Shown: in pieces, positions 27,327 through 39,337 of the stretch
How the letters are laid out: each line of letters begins with the position of its first letter
Position numbering within the stretch: the first letter of the stretch is position 1
Program-made: the position numbers and the translations under genes
Notes under the pieces: model-generated
Told to the model about the DNA's origin: nothing
The model's input: the letters and a program-made list of their open reading frames with translations, nothing else
Database searches by the model: none
Assembly: GCF_016808335.1 (NCBI RefSeq)
Contig: NC_053148.1
Location: 48,872,930-48,936,929, forward strand
Direction of reading: 5' to 3'
DNA length: 64,000 nucleotides
Source: Panicum virgatum
Lineage: Eukaryota; Streptophyta; Magnoliopsida; Poales; Poaceae

Positions 27327-30300
27327 TCAGAAAGGGCTTACTCTCCCAGCGAGCTTCAACATGAATTCAGGTACAAGACGCCGTGCAACAGGAACGACGA
27401 GGTGGTCGGCAGATACATCTGGATCTTCGCTGTGTATCACACTGGCGATCTCTTCGAGCATTTTATCTCTACCACCACGAAGAGGATCCTGCCAACACGA
27501 CATTCATCATTGAAAAGCACTTTTCTATGCTTAACATTTAGTATTGATGTATTCATAGTCTCTTGGGTCATCCTCCCACTGAACGGAGATCACAACTTTT
27601 CAGTTTCCACGAAATCAAACAGCAATTTCGCTATTACTGAACCAGAAAATAAAGCAGATCTGAAAAGCGTGACACAATGACTACCTGAATGAATAAATCA
27701 GTATGTGTCTTTCCTTCATACAAGAATATATCTGCTTTTGCACCATGCTGTTGTAAAGCATCAGCGAATGCTTGGCTGCATTTTTTTGATTGATCATCAT
27801 TATATATAGAACATTTCTATAAAGTGACTATACCATGTGCCCTATGTTCAAGTATTGTAATTTGACGCACCTTTCAGCTGATGGTATTGAATAGTCACTT
27901 GTTCCGTGGAAAAGGATAATATGGGGCAACAAAGAAACTGCAGATCTAGCAGATGACTCCTTAATCATCACTTGTGGAGAGAATTTCTGGAGTGACTCTT
28001 CACCTTCCATAATACTGGAAAATATGATCAAACGTGTCATAATACGCCAACAGGATCATAAATTTATAAAAAGACACTAATGAATAGTAACATAAACCTG
28101 AGAAAGATGGATCGGTAAAGGCCACGCCTATGGAAATGATCAACCAAATTAAGGAGATTGTACCTGCAGAGATCATTCACAAAAAAATCAAGCCTAATCC
28201 ACCCATGTTCCAAAAAAAGGGTTTCTAACACTGTAAACTGTCTGTATAGGCATGTACATGACACTGTTCCTACCGAATCTTTTTTCTTGAATACGCAGGA
28301 GAGCTGCGTATCATATGCAGGAGAGCTGTATAGGCTTGTACATGACACTTAACTGTGTAGCTCTTGTCAGATTCAGTAGGAACTTCTTTATTTCTTCGTT
28401 TCTACCGAATCTGACAAAAGCTACACAATTAAGTGTTCATGTAAGTACTAAAGAGGTCCATAATTTACATTCTTTTGAAACTCAGCACGAACATATTGTT
28501 ATTTTTCATCCCACTGACTATTGAATGATAAATCTCATCTACTGAATCTGGAGCAATAATATTCCTTCTCCATTTGGCAGTAAACTACAACAGAATGCAG
28601 CCAGATGTCTACTTTATTGGCAGGGTTGCTCAAATTTGGAGAAGTACTGTCAATAATGCAAACATTCTCACAGGTAAACATATAGTTTCTTCGTAAGCTA
28701 TATATACTATCTAGAGCGACGTGAATAATTTACCCGCCAGAAATGCCAAAGTAAGCTTTTATTTGAGAAACACTCCAAGACGAAGAATCTCCTTCACCGC
28801 ATTCGCTAATGGCCTGGTTTAAGAGGGCACATGCAGCAATATGTGCACCAGCTGATTGTCCAACAAGATAAATCCTGTATGAATGATGTGCATAGAATAT
28901 GTAAGAACAAAAGTACTTTAAACATGCCATCTTAGGACAGGGGTCTATATTTCTTCGTTCCGCGCATGCTGTTTTAGGGATGATAGTTATTATTGGAAAG
29001 AACATAAGGCCAATCATCTAGAAAAGATGAATGGGCAAACAAAGTGTGCCTTCAATAGTCTACCTCAATGGCACTTATTTTGAGTTTGAAAATGTGCATG
29101 CCACAACTTTAGTGATTGTAATAGCTAAGGTTGAAAATATGTACAACATAACAAGTTATAAACCTGTTAGGATCACCTCCATAACTTGCTATATTGTTGC
29201 AGACAAAAGAGATTCCTTGAGAAGCATCTTCTACCATGTCACCAATGGTCCCTTGAGGAAAGTTTCTGCAAACAAAACATTTACACTCTCATAACTATGG
29301 TATGAATGATCATGCTGCTCTATATACTTGGAATTGCATTCTGAGTACCTGTAATCAATGCATGCAACTATGATGCCCCTTTCTACTAAGCGTCTGCCTA
29401 AAAGGGCCCCCCAACCTTTGTACCTGAAAATATATGTTTTGATATGCAAAGTCAAGACAGACAAACTTTACCTTAATAGCAAGAATATAAAAAAAATGGT
29501 TGAGTACATACTTCTACTCACCCTATGATCCATGCTCCACCAGTCACAAATGCCACAACTGGCTTTAACCCTGCCGTACTAGTGGGTATATACAAGTCCA
29601 ATCTGCAAGAAAACTTACCAAATGATTCATCAAGCAGACATATTTACATCATACACAGTCATAGAGTTGAACGAATTACCTGTTTCTTGGCTGGTCTCCA
29701 TATACAACACTCCTATGAACTTGGTTAGAGAAGAAATAATAATATACAACTGGAGTAGAGCAAAGCAAGAATTCATTAAGACAGAACAGTTGTATTGTAT
29801 GGGTTCAATAAGCTATATCACACAGGCCATTTCAAGAATAAAAAAGAGCCTAATATGTGGCCCAATAAAACAATTGCAAAGTTAGTAACACAAACCTTGA
29901 ATAAAACCTGGCATCAGCAGGAAAGTATAACAGCAGAGGGCTAGAAACCGCCGGATCCATCTATAGCCTATCCTGCATAAATTTAACAAGTTATTACAAA
30001 AAAAAGTGAACAAAAACCTGCAGTTTGATAAATGGCGATCTGCCCATGTGTCCATAATTCCAATCATTTTTACTAGCAGGCTAGTATCAGCTGTATCATG
30101 TGCTAGCAACAAGCATGTCTAGTAAATAGCACTTATATCCATGGTCGTAACTATTTCTCCATTTCCTTTTCAACGAAGACTCCTTTTCAAGCGAAGGGGG
30201 TGTTTAGTTTGCCAAAAAATTTCTACAGTACCCGTCACTTCAAATCTTCGAACACATGCATGGAGCATTAAATGTAGTTGGAAAAAATAACTAATTACAC

Positions 30301-30910
30301 ATGTTAACTAATTCATGCAAGATGAATCTTTTAAGTCTAATTAGTGCATGATTGGACATTAATTATCAAATAACAACAAAATGTGCTACAGTACCAAAAC
30401 CCAAACTTTTTCACCAACTAAACACACCCAAAGATAAATTTTCCAATAAAACGTCACTGGGCACGTAGGTGTAGCAGGAGAGTAATGACTAATGAAGCAC
30501 AGGTGGAAGTGTCAAAGCCCAAGTTGAGGCTCTAGTACATAGCATACGTAAGCAAGTAGCACAACAAACTAAATCGCAACTAGCAGCCAGAAGCTAAATC
30601 GAAATGGAATCGACATGTACCCGAGGTAGCGGAGCAGGATCAAGGTGAGCCTCGTGAGGAGGAAGGTCTCAGCGGCGGCGCGGCCGACCTCGCGGCGGAA
30701 GGAGCCGCTGCGCGCGAACCGCCCGCTCCCCGACCGGCGCCGCACGCCCCCGTCTGGGAGGAGCGGCGCGTCCTCCGCCGCGGATGGTGCGTCTACGGCT
30801 GCCGGGGACGGTGGCGGAGTATCCTCCGTCTTGCCGGTCTGGGAGGTGCGCGCTGCGAGCTCCACCTTCATCGCGGCGACGCGATATTCCCGAGGTGGTG
30901 GCTTCTCCAT
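27327..30910 (-). CDS. ICME: Isoprenylcysteine alpha-carbonyl methylesterase (ICME family)
   Basis: Eleven exons on the minus strand: 30621-30910, 29896-29972, 29680-29749, 29522-29602, 29349-29423, 29164-29265, 28734-28874, 28098-28163, 27871-28014, 27685-27775 and 27327-27488, giving 432 residues. An Arg/Ser-rich head is followed by hydrophobic segments ([10 protein letters not shown], then [15 protein letters not shown]), which fit ER/Golgi membrane anchoring. Then comes [17 protein letters not shown] and an alpha/beta-hydrolase core. The oxyanion motif is VTGGAW, the nucleophile elbow GQSAG (S239), the acid D341 in HGTSDYSIP and the base H373 in EGKTHTD. The family removes the methyl ester from prenylated cysteine at the C terminus of proteins, reversing ICMT. 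In Arabidopsis ICME this lowers abscisic-acid sensitivity through farnesylated proteins. Paralogues ICMEL1 and ICMEL2 are similar, so the exact orthologue is open. The gene is divergent from MTOPVIB. Confidence 0.93.
28335..28446. repeat. Long inverted repeat (about 48-bp arms, short loop) in ICME intron 7
   Basis: The left arm 28335-28383 and right arm 28398-28446 are about 90 percent complementary, separated by about 14 bases. A further partial copy (GCATGTACATGACACTG, then TTCCTACCGAATC) lies just before at about 28250-28280, and GCAGGAGAGCTG is repeated at about 28300 and 28318. This would form a strong RNA hairpin if transcribed. Confidence 0.8.
30196..30430. mobile_element. MITE in ICME intron 1
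   Basis: The ends GGGGGTGTTTAGTTTG and (complement) GGGTGTGTTTAGTTGGTG face each other. The interior contains TACCCGTCACTTCAAATCTT, CATGCATGGAGCATTAAATG and GTGCTACAGTACC, the same family as the cluster at 19.3-21.5 kb. Confidence 0.75.
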
Positions 30911-31579
30911 GACGCGAATATTCTGATCGGAACTTGTAAAAATCTGGGGAAGCAACGGCCTCTTCTGGCCAGGTAGCAGCTCCGCTGGCCACCGAGACAG
31001 AACCGTGCTGCGGCCAGCTGCGACTTCTCCGTGAGCGAAGGGACGGAGGCGCAGGACAGCTCCGGCGCGGCGGTGCTCCGGCGGACGGCGCGGTGGACCC
31101 TGACACGTGGGTCCTGCATCTCCGCGCCCACATGTCATGGAGATCATCTTTCTGAGAGGAAAAGAAACCTTGTAGTAACTCTTTTGTTACCGTCGACCTG
31201 GTCGTTATTTGCGTGTGGCCGTCGGATTGATGACGATGACATCTGTACGGCTCCGATCAAGTTCACAACCAGCGGGATGTGTTTTTTCAGGAGGGCCCTT
31301 GTATCATGCCGTATTTCTGGTTTCCACCTCCAAATTTCGGCTCGCGTTAACCGCCCGATCCATTTGCGCGGCCCAGATCGAGTCTGCGGGCGCGTCTGGA
31401 ACGTACTTTTGCGCAGAGACCCCCCTCTTTGTCTCCAATTTTGGTTCTCGACCGTCCTGGGGCGCGGCGCGACGCGACGGCGGTCTGAGGGCGGCGGAGC
31501 TCCGGTGACCGGCTGGGCGATCCGCGACTTCCTCTTCGGGAACTGCGGCTGAGGCCGCTGGATTTCTCCCTCCCTCACC
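30911..31579. promoter_or_regulatory. Bidirectional promoter region between ICME and MTOPVIB
   Basis: The two start codons face away from each other across 669 bp. Both promoters and 5' leaders must fit here. The region is GC-rich without an obvious TATA box. Confidence 0.65.
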
Positions 31580-34500
31580 ATGGCGTCCTCCATTTCCGCC
31601 TCCTCTCCCCACCGGAAGCTGCTCCGCTCCGTAAGCTTCTCTCCCCTTCCAAACCCCTCCCGATTCCGCACAACGCCTCCTCACGAGTCACTACTCATTT
31701 TTCGTGCGCCTCCATTTCAGTTGGTATACTCGGCAGTGCAGCGCTGCCGGATGTCCGAGTCGCCGTGCAGGCTCACGGTCTCTGTCAAACGCCCCGCCGA
31801 AGCCGCCAGCGCCTCGCTGCTGCGTGTATCCGGTAATGTAGGCTCGGCGTTTCGTCAAATCCGATTACAACGTGAGGAGTTGCGCGCGTAAATTAGGTAG
31901 TGCTTACATTTGGCGACCTGTTGGCTGTTGCAGTTTCGGACACTGGGGTGGGGAGCAAACTGGAGGAGTTCCTGGAGCTCGACGTCCTGGCGCGTGAGAC
32001 TCCCGTGGAGAAATGGGGTTCGTAATCAATGCGTGCCCACCTGCTCTTGCAGATTGCCTAAAAAATATTCAGTTCTGATGTTCTCTAAATTATCTCTAGT
32101 GTCCTAAAAAAAACTCTAGTAAGCAACAACACCGTTAAGATTTCTTCTCAATCTACATTTCAATTACAGCATACATGCTAGCGAATAGAGACTGCATAAG
32201 ATATGTGGAATTGTGGAAACGATTATGTCATTGGCATTTGTTTATAATAATATTGATACATCTGGAACTAAGATGGTATGATGCTAAGGGGGTGGACAAA
32301 TATTCTTTACTGCTGTTTTCCTTCTCTGTTATAGTCTTAAGTGAATCTTCAGATGGATTACTAACATCGTGATGACAACTACTTGTGTACCCAATATGAT
32401 GCCTTTCTTGTGATCTTCATTTGGTTTGTACAGTAGGAATGTAATAGTTCTTATTTTCTGTTTGTCCTCTGTCTTATATAGTTTCTATTTACTTGCAGAT
32501 GGCACTCTCCTAATCACAACTACTGGTATGTTTTCTGTTTCAATGTATGACATTATTCAATGTTCTGTTTGTGTCATGATTATTGCTTGAAATGAAGTAT
32601 TCTACTAGGAGTTCATGACTTTTAGTCATTCTAAATTGTTTGGTTCCTCCTGACATCTTCTTGAGAGAGCATTGGTTGCACAATATCTTTACAATTTTTC
32701 TGATAAAAACTGTATAACTTGATAGCAATGATAACAAACAGATAGCACAGGATTATCAAACTCCTGCCATGATGTTCTGTAATATGATGTTTTCTTGCTT
32801 CCCGCTCTAGTTTAGCTGTTGTTGCTCCTCTTTTCTGGTACTGTTTTTTTTTCCTCCTTTTTGCAATGTACTGCCTTCGCCCATAAATCTATGATGTTTA
32901 CAACAAGCTATCTAGTTCAAAAATGAATTAATTTGCTTGTCCTAAACATCACAAATGAAAATCATGTCGAAATTTCCTGCTACCTACTTATATCTATTTA
33001 TATATTTCAAAGACATGCTTTACACACCTTTTTTTTTTCTGTTTGGTTGTATGAGTCACTACTGTAATATCCATCAGTTGCATTTGTTATGGAAAGACAT
33101 AGATACATACCAGAGAAGGTTGTTTTTGTTTCATTAATGATTTTGTGAGTTGAGTGCCATTGATGATTTCTTGCCTATTTCCCATTCTGTAGGAATCAAT
33201 GATGAAGCCATTTATCGTTATCATTTTAATCTTCAGGAGGAGATATCAAGTGCAAGATTCACCAAGCTGGCTACCACATACAAAAATCATGCAACATTCA
33301 GGTAGGCCATCTTTTGCTGGTTTGATGTTGCCATATGAATGCCGTGGTTGATTAAATCATACATACATTTCTTGACATAGTGGAACCGAAGTCTGCCTTT
33401 GTCTCTCAAATGAAGCTGATGCTGATGATTTTATATTATGGTTGGTTTCTTCCATAAGGTCTGTCTTGGTAAACGTTTTTTTGCCATATCTATTTACCTG
33501 CTTAACCTTAGCCAACAGGATATTTAAAATTTTGAATGCCAGCTATCGAAAACAACCCTTCCCCAGACCCCGCGCAGTGCGGGAAGCCTACGGCACTGGG
33601 TATGCCCTTTTTAATGCCAGCTATCGAAACTTGATTTTAAAATTATCTTCTGTCAGGATGTGCTTGCCAATTACCTGTGTCACGTTATGTTTCATCTTTT
33701 TGATACAATAAGTTGCCAAAGTACTTTGACTCAAAATTGCATGTTCGAAGGCTAAATGAAGTTTTATCATTACAAAATCATCTTTTAACATTCACCGAAA
33801 ATGGAAAATTAGATTGATCATAGTTTTCAAATACAAGATGTTAGTTATGAGCTACAAGATAATTTGTTTCCATTATCTTTCATCTAGCTGAAAAAAAAGT
33901 AGTGCTCCTTATTGTTTCTAAATTGACCACTACAAAAATGAATGGTGGATAGAGGGAGGTTTAGGTTGACTTGAAGATTGGCAATGCCATCCAAATTGTT
34001 TGATTCCATGATTGCTATAGTCCCTTTAGCCTCTAGATAGATGTTATATGCAATAGTTTATTAAGCCCATGTCAAATCCTGGTTAATAATTCTTCATACA
34101 TATCCTTATGCTTCTTTCCATCTACCCAGGAAGCCAGGAACAGTGTTGTATATTATCGCAGATGATGAATTAATTTACTTTTACACTTTTTAACCTTTAC
34201 TCGATGAATAGTTGTCCCAGACATGGGGAGTCAAGGAAAATATTATCAGTAACTCTGATTTGTCAACCTTTTGGTATTAGAATACTGATAGTGATCTTAT
34301 GTTAGAGACCTACAGACGTTATTTGCAAATGTGGTAGAATTATTCAGCGTCAACTTGGCACTGTTAAGCATTTCCCTTTTTTGCTGTTGTCTTCGATGTT
34401 GTATGAGTTGATTGTTTCCTTTATTAACCTATGCAGATACTCATCCTGAGAGCACCAGTAAGTATTTCTGAACTGTTAATCTTTCCTCGAGTTGTAAGTG

Positions 34501-37500
34501 AAGTATTTTGCACCCTACAGACTAAAAGATAACAGTAGAGAGGACTTTTGAACTGGGTCAATTCTGTACAGTAGTTACCATGTGTAGCATCTGAAGTTCC
34601 TTTTTTTTATGGGGATCATGCCATCCCCATGCTTTGTACAGTTTTTTACTTATCTTTATTAATCTTAATATATTACCACAGTGGGGGTCTCCCCCGCTGT
34701 ACAGTTCAAAAAAAAAAGTATTTTGCACCCTTTATTTTCAATGCTCCTTTGCAGCTTAATTGTTTCACATTTTCAAACGTGACCTCAAATTTTACCTATC
34801 CTCAATCCCTTCAGTCTTTAGTCGATGCATTCTTTTTTCAAAATGCCCAGCGCCATAGTTGCTGAGTGACTGTACTCAAACAGTGTTGTTTCATGGATGT
34901 GTATTATGTCATGTTTTCCTTTCTTGTTTCAAGGGCTAAGTCATGAGTTTCCTTCTTGTCCACCTGTTTGGCCTTTTATTAGTTGAAATAATGGTAAATT
35001 CAATTTAATGCCATCCAGACCTTCTAAAGATCAGATGCACTGGTTTCATTATACCTATCATATTGTAGTGCTTAATTTGTCGTAGCTCTTGACATGTTTT
35101 TTTTATGGGTTTAATGCTTTCTCCATAGGACATGAAGTATAAAGATTGATGTATTTGTATAGCTCTGTTTGATGAATACCAATATCCAAATTTGGTGTTT
35201 TTGGTGTATGCTGCAATGACAAAATAATTGGAGCCTAGCATTTGAAGCCTCCTACATATGAAAAAAATACGAATGCATTTAGAACAACACCATTTGTTTG
35301 ATCTTGGCAATGCCCAGATAATCAGAAGGGTATTGGTCCTCAATTGACTATTAATAATGTCTTTGGAAAGAAAACGAAGTACATATATAGGTTCTATATG
35401 GGAAACAAACTACTAATAGGTTATATATGTCCCTGAGCTGATTAAATGAAACGAGAAACATAAAAGGCCTAAAGCTGATTATCAATGTCAGCAGTCAGTG
35501 ATGGTACATTTCAGGTGGAATTTAATTTGAATGGGTTGTGGCATATTTTCATTTTTTTCTTGTTGAGTGTAAGGGGTACATGTAATTGGAGAAATCTTTC
35601 TGTATTTACCTCCCTTTTTGTTAGGATGATAACTTAAGTTACTGTTTGGTTGTTTATTTTGCACTTAGAATTTAGCATGTGAGCTCTTTGTTGAGCAAAT
35701 AGGCAATGCTGAATCAAGAAATGTCTGTCTACTACAAGATTCTGATGATGTCCATCATTCTGTTATGACGTCAAGTAGTGACCGGCTAGTTTCTGGCCTC
35801 AAAGACTATGCACTCTCCCATGGAAACACATGTGATAAGTGTGACACATGCATACTGAATAGGTAAGTAAAACTATTCCATCATGACTGTCTTACATATT
35901 TTTCTCATATGTTGCTAAGAATATTTTACTGAAATTGCTAATATGGGCTCCAAGATATTTCTACTACCTGAAGGCAACCTTATTTCTTGAACTTGCAATT
36001 TAGAAGGCTAAATGATATTGCTGGAGTTTCTATTAGGTGTTTTCTGGAATATGTTGTTGATCAACCTTCTTAAGAAGATAACTTCATTTTTTTTCATTTA
36101 TTGTTAAATAAATTTAATTACTACAGTTCTTTTCTTTCTTCATGTTCATTAATGTCATGCTTTCTTGTGTTGGGATAGCCATATAGGAGAAAAATAATGA
36201 AGAACCACTGCTAATGCATATTTTGCCCTCATTAATTATAGCATGTTTGCATCGACACAATCAAGGTTTAAGACATCAATATTTTTTTAAATCTTGAAGA
36301 CACTGAAAATTTGCGTTACTGATGGACCAAAAAGGTTCCTTTTGTCGAAAAGCAAGTACAACTGAAAACCATGAGAAAAAATGTGTACGGTGGCCAAAAG
36401 GCAACAGACCATTCTATAATGAGTATTTGCCCCTTCTCCTCATTGCCCATCTTTCCAGCATGCATGTGCTAAGCTAGCTCCTATGTCCACACCTTGATAT
36501 TATCTGGTCTGTTTTCATTATATTAAGCTATTGGCATGCTAATAAACACATGTGTATCATCCAATTATGGCATTGTAAATCCTCAGCTTGCTGTGCTGCC
36601 ATATTTAACACGATTAGTAAGTTTTACTCTACTTCCTTCCTTCAGAGATCTTCTTAAGATTGGAACTGGAGCAGCAAACAGTGTAGATAGAAGAAAAGCT
36701 AAAGGGCTACATGTTGAAGTAGTCATAGTGATTGCACGCACTGCATCTGATTTATGTTGTTGGACGGTAAATTGTTCGTCCACACAGGTTTGCTCCACAG
36801 AGCTTTCAGTTATACGTCTTTTCCCTATGAATGGGTGTTTCTTGTACCCCCATGCCTGGGGACCAAATTCAGGTTGCAGGAGACACTTTCCCATGCCAAG
36901 CCACCGATTTTATGTTGACAACAGAATTACTCATTCATGTGACTTGTTACTTCTAGACATAATATACCATCAATAAAATAGCTCATTTGAGATGCATACT
37001 TTCTTGTGTTCAGTAAGATTAGAGGAATTAAAAGTTAAAATGCATGATGCGTGATTCAGCTAAGCTGATTGTTTATGCCACTGTTGGTTGGAATAATTGC
37101 AGGTTTTGTATTTTGAAGATTTTGTACCTTGTCCTATATCACAATCCTCTTTCGATGTATTGCTGAGCACAGAATGGCAAAGCTATGGCTTTAAGTTAAA
37201 AGGAGGTTTCATAGATGATGAAGGAAATACTGTTCTCGAGTGGAATAACATGCCATTTGCTCGTGTTGACATTGCGATTCACACTTACCTTGAATGATAT
37301 CCTTTTTCCATTCTTTGCACTGCATACTCTTTGGACATTTACAACTTTTTTTCCTTTCACTTATTTTATTGAAAGCCTCAATTTACATATGGAAGGGTGG
37401 GATTTTTGTCTGGTTGCCTTTAACTTATCTAGCCACTGCTATGCAAGAAGGCCAGGGATCTCAACAAGATAGACACCTTGTAAGGAAGGCACTCAAGTCT

Positions 37501-38644
37501 GCATTATCTCACTTGAAAGCAGATCACGCAGGAGACTTCCTCAGTTGTCATGGTCAAAGGGTATGCGCCTTATGTTTTTCATTAACTGACATTATACAAT
37601 ATGCTTTTGAATGTCTTTTATATTGAAGAAATTTTGTTGCTAGTCGGATAGAAGCTAAGACTAAACTGCACCAGATAGGTTCAGACCAAAATTTCTTATT
37701 CTATGCAAAGTACACTGCAATGGCCTCCTATTTACTAGATGTGGTAGTGAAATTACTTAAACATGAAACCAGAATAACAAAATATCTATGTTATACCATT
37801 TGTTTCAAGTTATCATGGAAATTACTATAAGCATGATAAAATAAGTAGAAATCTGGTCTCAAGAAGGAAAAAGGAATAATTCCTTCTCATGTGTGGGTTG
37901 CCAGTTTTTTCTAAAAACACGCTCGGATATACAACTTGAGCAGTTGAGCATACATTTGCAAGTCATAGTCATTAATAAGAATTTTGATTTTGAAACTTAT
38001 CAGGGTATATTTGTACTCTATTGATTCCTAACTTTATTGTGATTGCTTTCACTTTCCCAAACTGTTGTGCTACATTTATCTACAAAAAAAATATGTGCCC
38101 AATTCAGTGCATTTTGGGCTTGAGCTCTTTATTATGGAGTTACAAGCTACAGCTTCCTAACCTCAACTACACCCTTGGAGTATTCTCTATCACAAGGACA
38201 CATGAACTTCAGCTGGTTTTCAACTGGTTATAGCCTTAAATATGTGTACAGAGCTGAATCATTTGCAACTTTGGGCCTTAGATATTAGAATTATTAGGTG
38301 AATTTGTTCTTGTTGCATTGTACTTACGACTAAAACTAAATACATTATATTCTTTGTCATTTCAGGTACGTGAATATGTTCCTGACCTTGCAGAATCAAT
38401 CGCCGGGCTGATCTTGTCGTCCAATGATAAAGAGTTTCAAGACGAATGTGTCACGCTTCTTGGGCTAGGCTCAGATCAAGACGTCTCAGAAGGGCTAGTT
38501 CAATCCTCAATCTGTGAGAAGATGATCCATATCATAGTGCTGAATGACACCAAGGAGAATGTAGACGACAATGCACCTTATCTGTTCGAATGTGAGAAGC
38601 TGGACGAAGAAGATGGAGATGAAGATACGATTTTCGATTTCTAG
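31580..38644 (+). CDS. MTOPVIB: Meiotic topoisomerase VI subunit B-like protein (MTOPVIB)
   Basis: Twelve exons: 31580-31630, 31721-31832, 31934-32017, 32499-32525, 33193-33301, 33381-33444, 34437-34457, 35669-35862, 36646-36787, 37103-37296, 37437-37560 and 38366-38644, giving 466 residues. The frame is continuous throughout. MTOPVIB pairs with SPO11-1 and SPO11-2 to make the complex that cuts DNA at the start of meiotic recombination, in the nucleus of meiocytes. Recognition rests on the ordered blocks DTGVGSKLEEFLELD (degenerate GHKL-type ATP site), RYHFNLQEEISS, GTEVCL, LACELFVEQIGNAESR, the Cys-rich CDKCDTCILNR, AKGLHVEVVIVIARTASDLC, EDFVPCPISQSSFDVLLSTE and the C-terminal EYVPDLAESIAGLILSSND. 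Exon 10 joins exon 11 through an AT-AC intron. The shortest exon, 34437-34457, and the exon 6 end are the least certain points, and a small extra exon could hide between them. Large introns hold SINE and LINE fragments. Confidence 0.85.
33552..33612 (+). mobile_element. 5'-truncated SINE with T tail in MTOPVIB intron 6
   Basis: A 61-bp insert ends GGCACTGGGTATGCCCTTTT and is flanked by perfect 17-bp direct repeats AATGCCAGCTATCGAAA (33535-33551 and 33613-33629). The GGCACTGGGTA-GCCC-T(n) ending resembles rice p-SINE/Au-type SINE 3' ends. Confidence 0.8.
34517..34715 (+). mobile_element. 5'-truncated LINE (L1 type) in MTOPVIB intron 7
   Basis: A 199-bp insert contains GGGGATCATGCCATCCCCAT and ends with ATATTACCACAGTGGGGGTC, a CCCCGCTGTACAG segment and an A tail. 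Perfect 16-bp direct repeats AAGTATTTTGCACCCT flank it (34501-34516 and 34716-34731). Confidence 0.87.
37297..37436 (+). other. U12-type AT-AC intron in MTOPVIB
   Basis: The donor reads ATATCCTTTTT, an exact match to the U12 5' splice site, with no usable GT nearby. A branch-point-like GCCTTTAACTT has its branch A at about 37423, 12-13 bases before the AC acceptor at 37435-37436. Removing these 140 bases joins CTTGAATG to TGCTATGCAAG in frame. An AG acceptor in this area would not keep the frame. Confidence 0.8.
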
Positions 38645-39337
38645 CATTCTCTCATCAGTCTTGTAGTTGTGGTGCTCCACACTCCAGTACCCCCGCTGGC
38701 CGCTGGGCTACACTAGAGGCAGTTTAAGCAAAAATTTAACGGCCGCTGCTCCTTCATGTATACAAGAATGAGGAAATGTAATTGTGGTATTTAGAGCATT
38801 TCTATGTTCCAGTTAAACTAAATGCTCGTGTAGAGATACTAGGACAGACGGATCATGAAAATCTCTCTTCGCTGTTAAGAGTAATTTTCTGGATTCTGTT
38901 TTGAATAACCACATTTTCTTGTATGTTTCACAAGATTCAACAATTCGGTCATTCATTTTCCTGGTCACGGCATAGGACCAAAAGCATAAGCATGCAATGT
39001 TGCCTACGCTATTTCACCTAAGCGAAACGAACTGATTTGTTTGTCTTAAATCTCATATATTTAGAATTAGAGGAGAAGATATCTGAAAAAGTGTTTTGTT
39101 TTGTTTTGCGAAACAGACAAAAAAAAATGTTGCTAAGCAGGAGCAGTGGTATACGACAGTTTCTCTGAAGAAATGCTTCCCTGATATTTACGCCTTTTGT
39201 AGCACGTGAGCTCCGGAACTCACGGCACGTGAATCCTCTTCCTCTGCTCGCGATTGCGATTCACCAGCGTCCGAGCCCCCAGGCACGAAACCTAGCCCCT
39301 CAGACCAACCGAGCCCCCGGGATCCGAAGCGGCGGCC
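38645..39337. other. Gap between MTOPVIB and RER1
   Basis: Contains the MTOPVIB 3' untranslated region and the RER1 promoter. GC content rises from about 39200. No other feature is seen. Confidence 0.6.

Noticed and set aside
36536..36976. 146-codon frame through MTOPVIB exon 9
   Set aside because: Only 36646-36787 is coding. The rest is intron on both sides in the same frame by chance.
37294..37626. 110-codon frame reading across MTOPVIB exons 10 and 11
   Set aside because: Its first part (SIYIWKGGIFVW) has no acceptor in the right phase. It is intron sequence once the AT-AC intron is removed.
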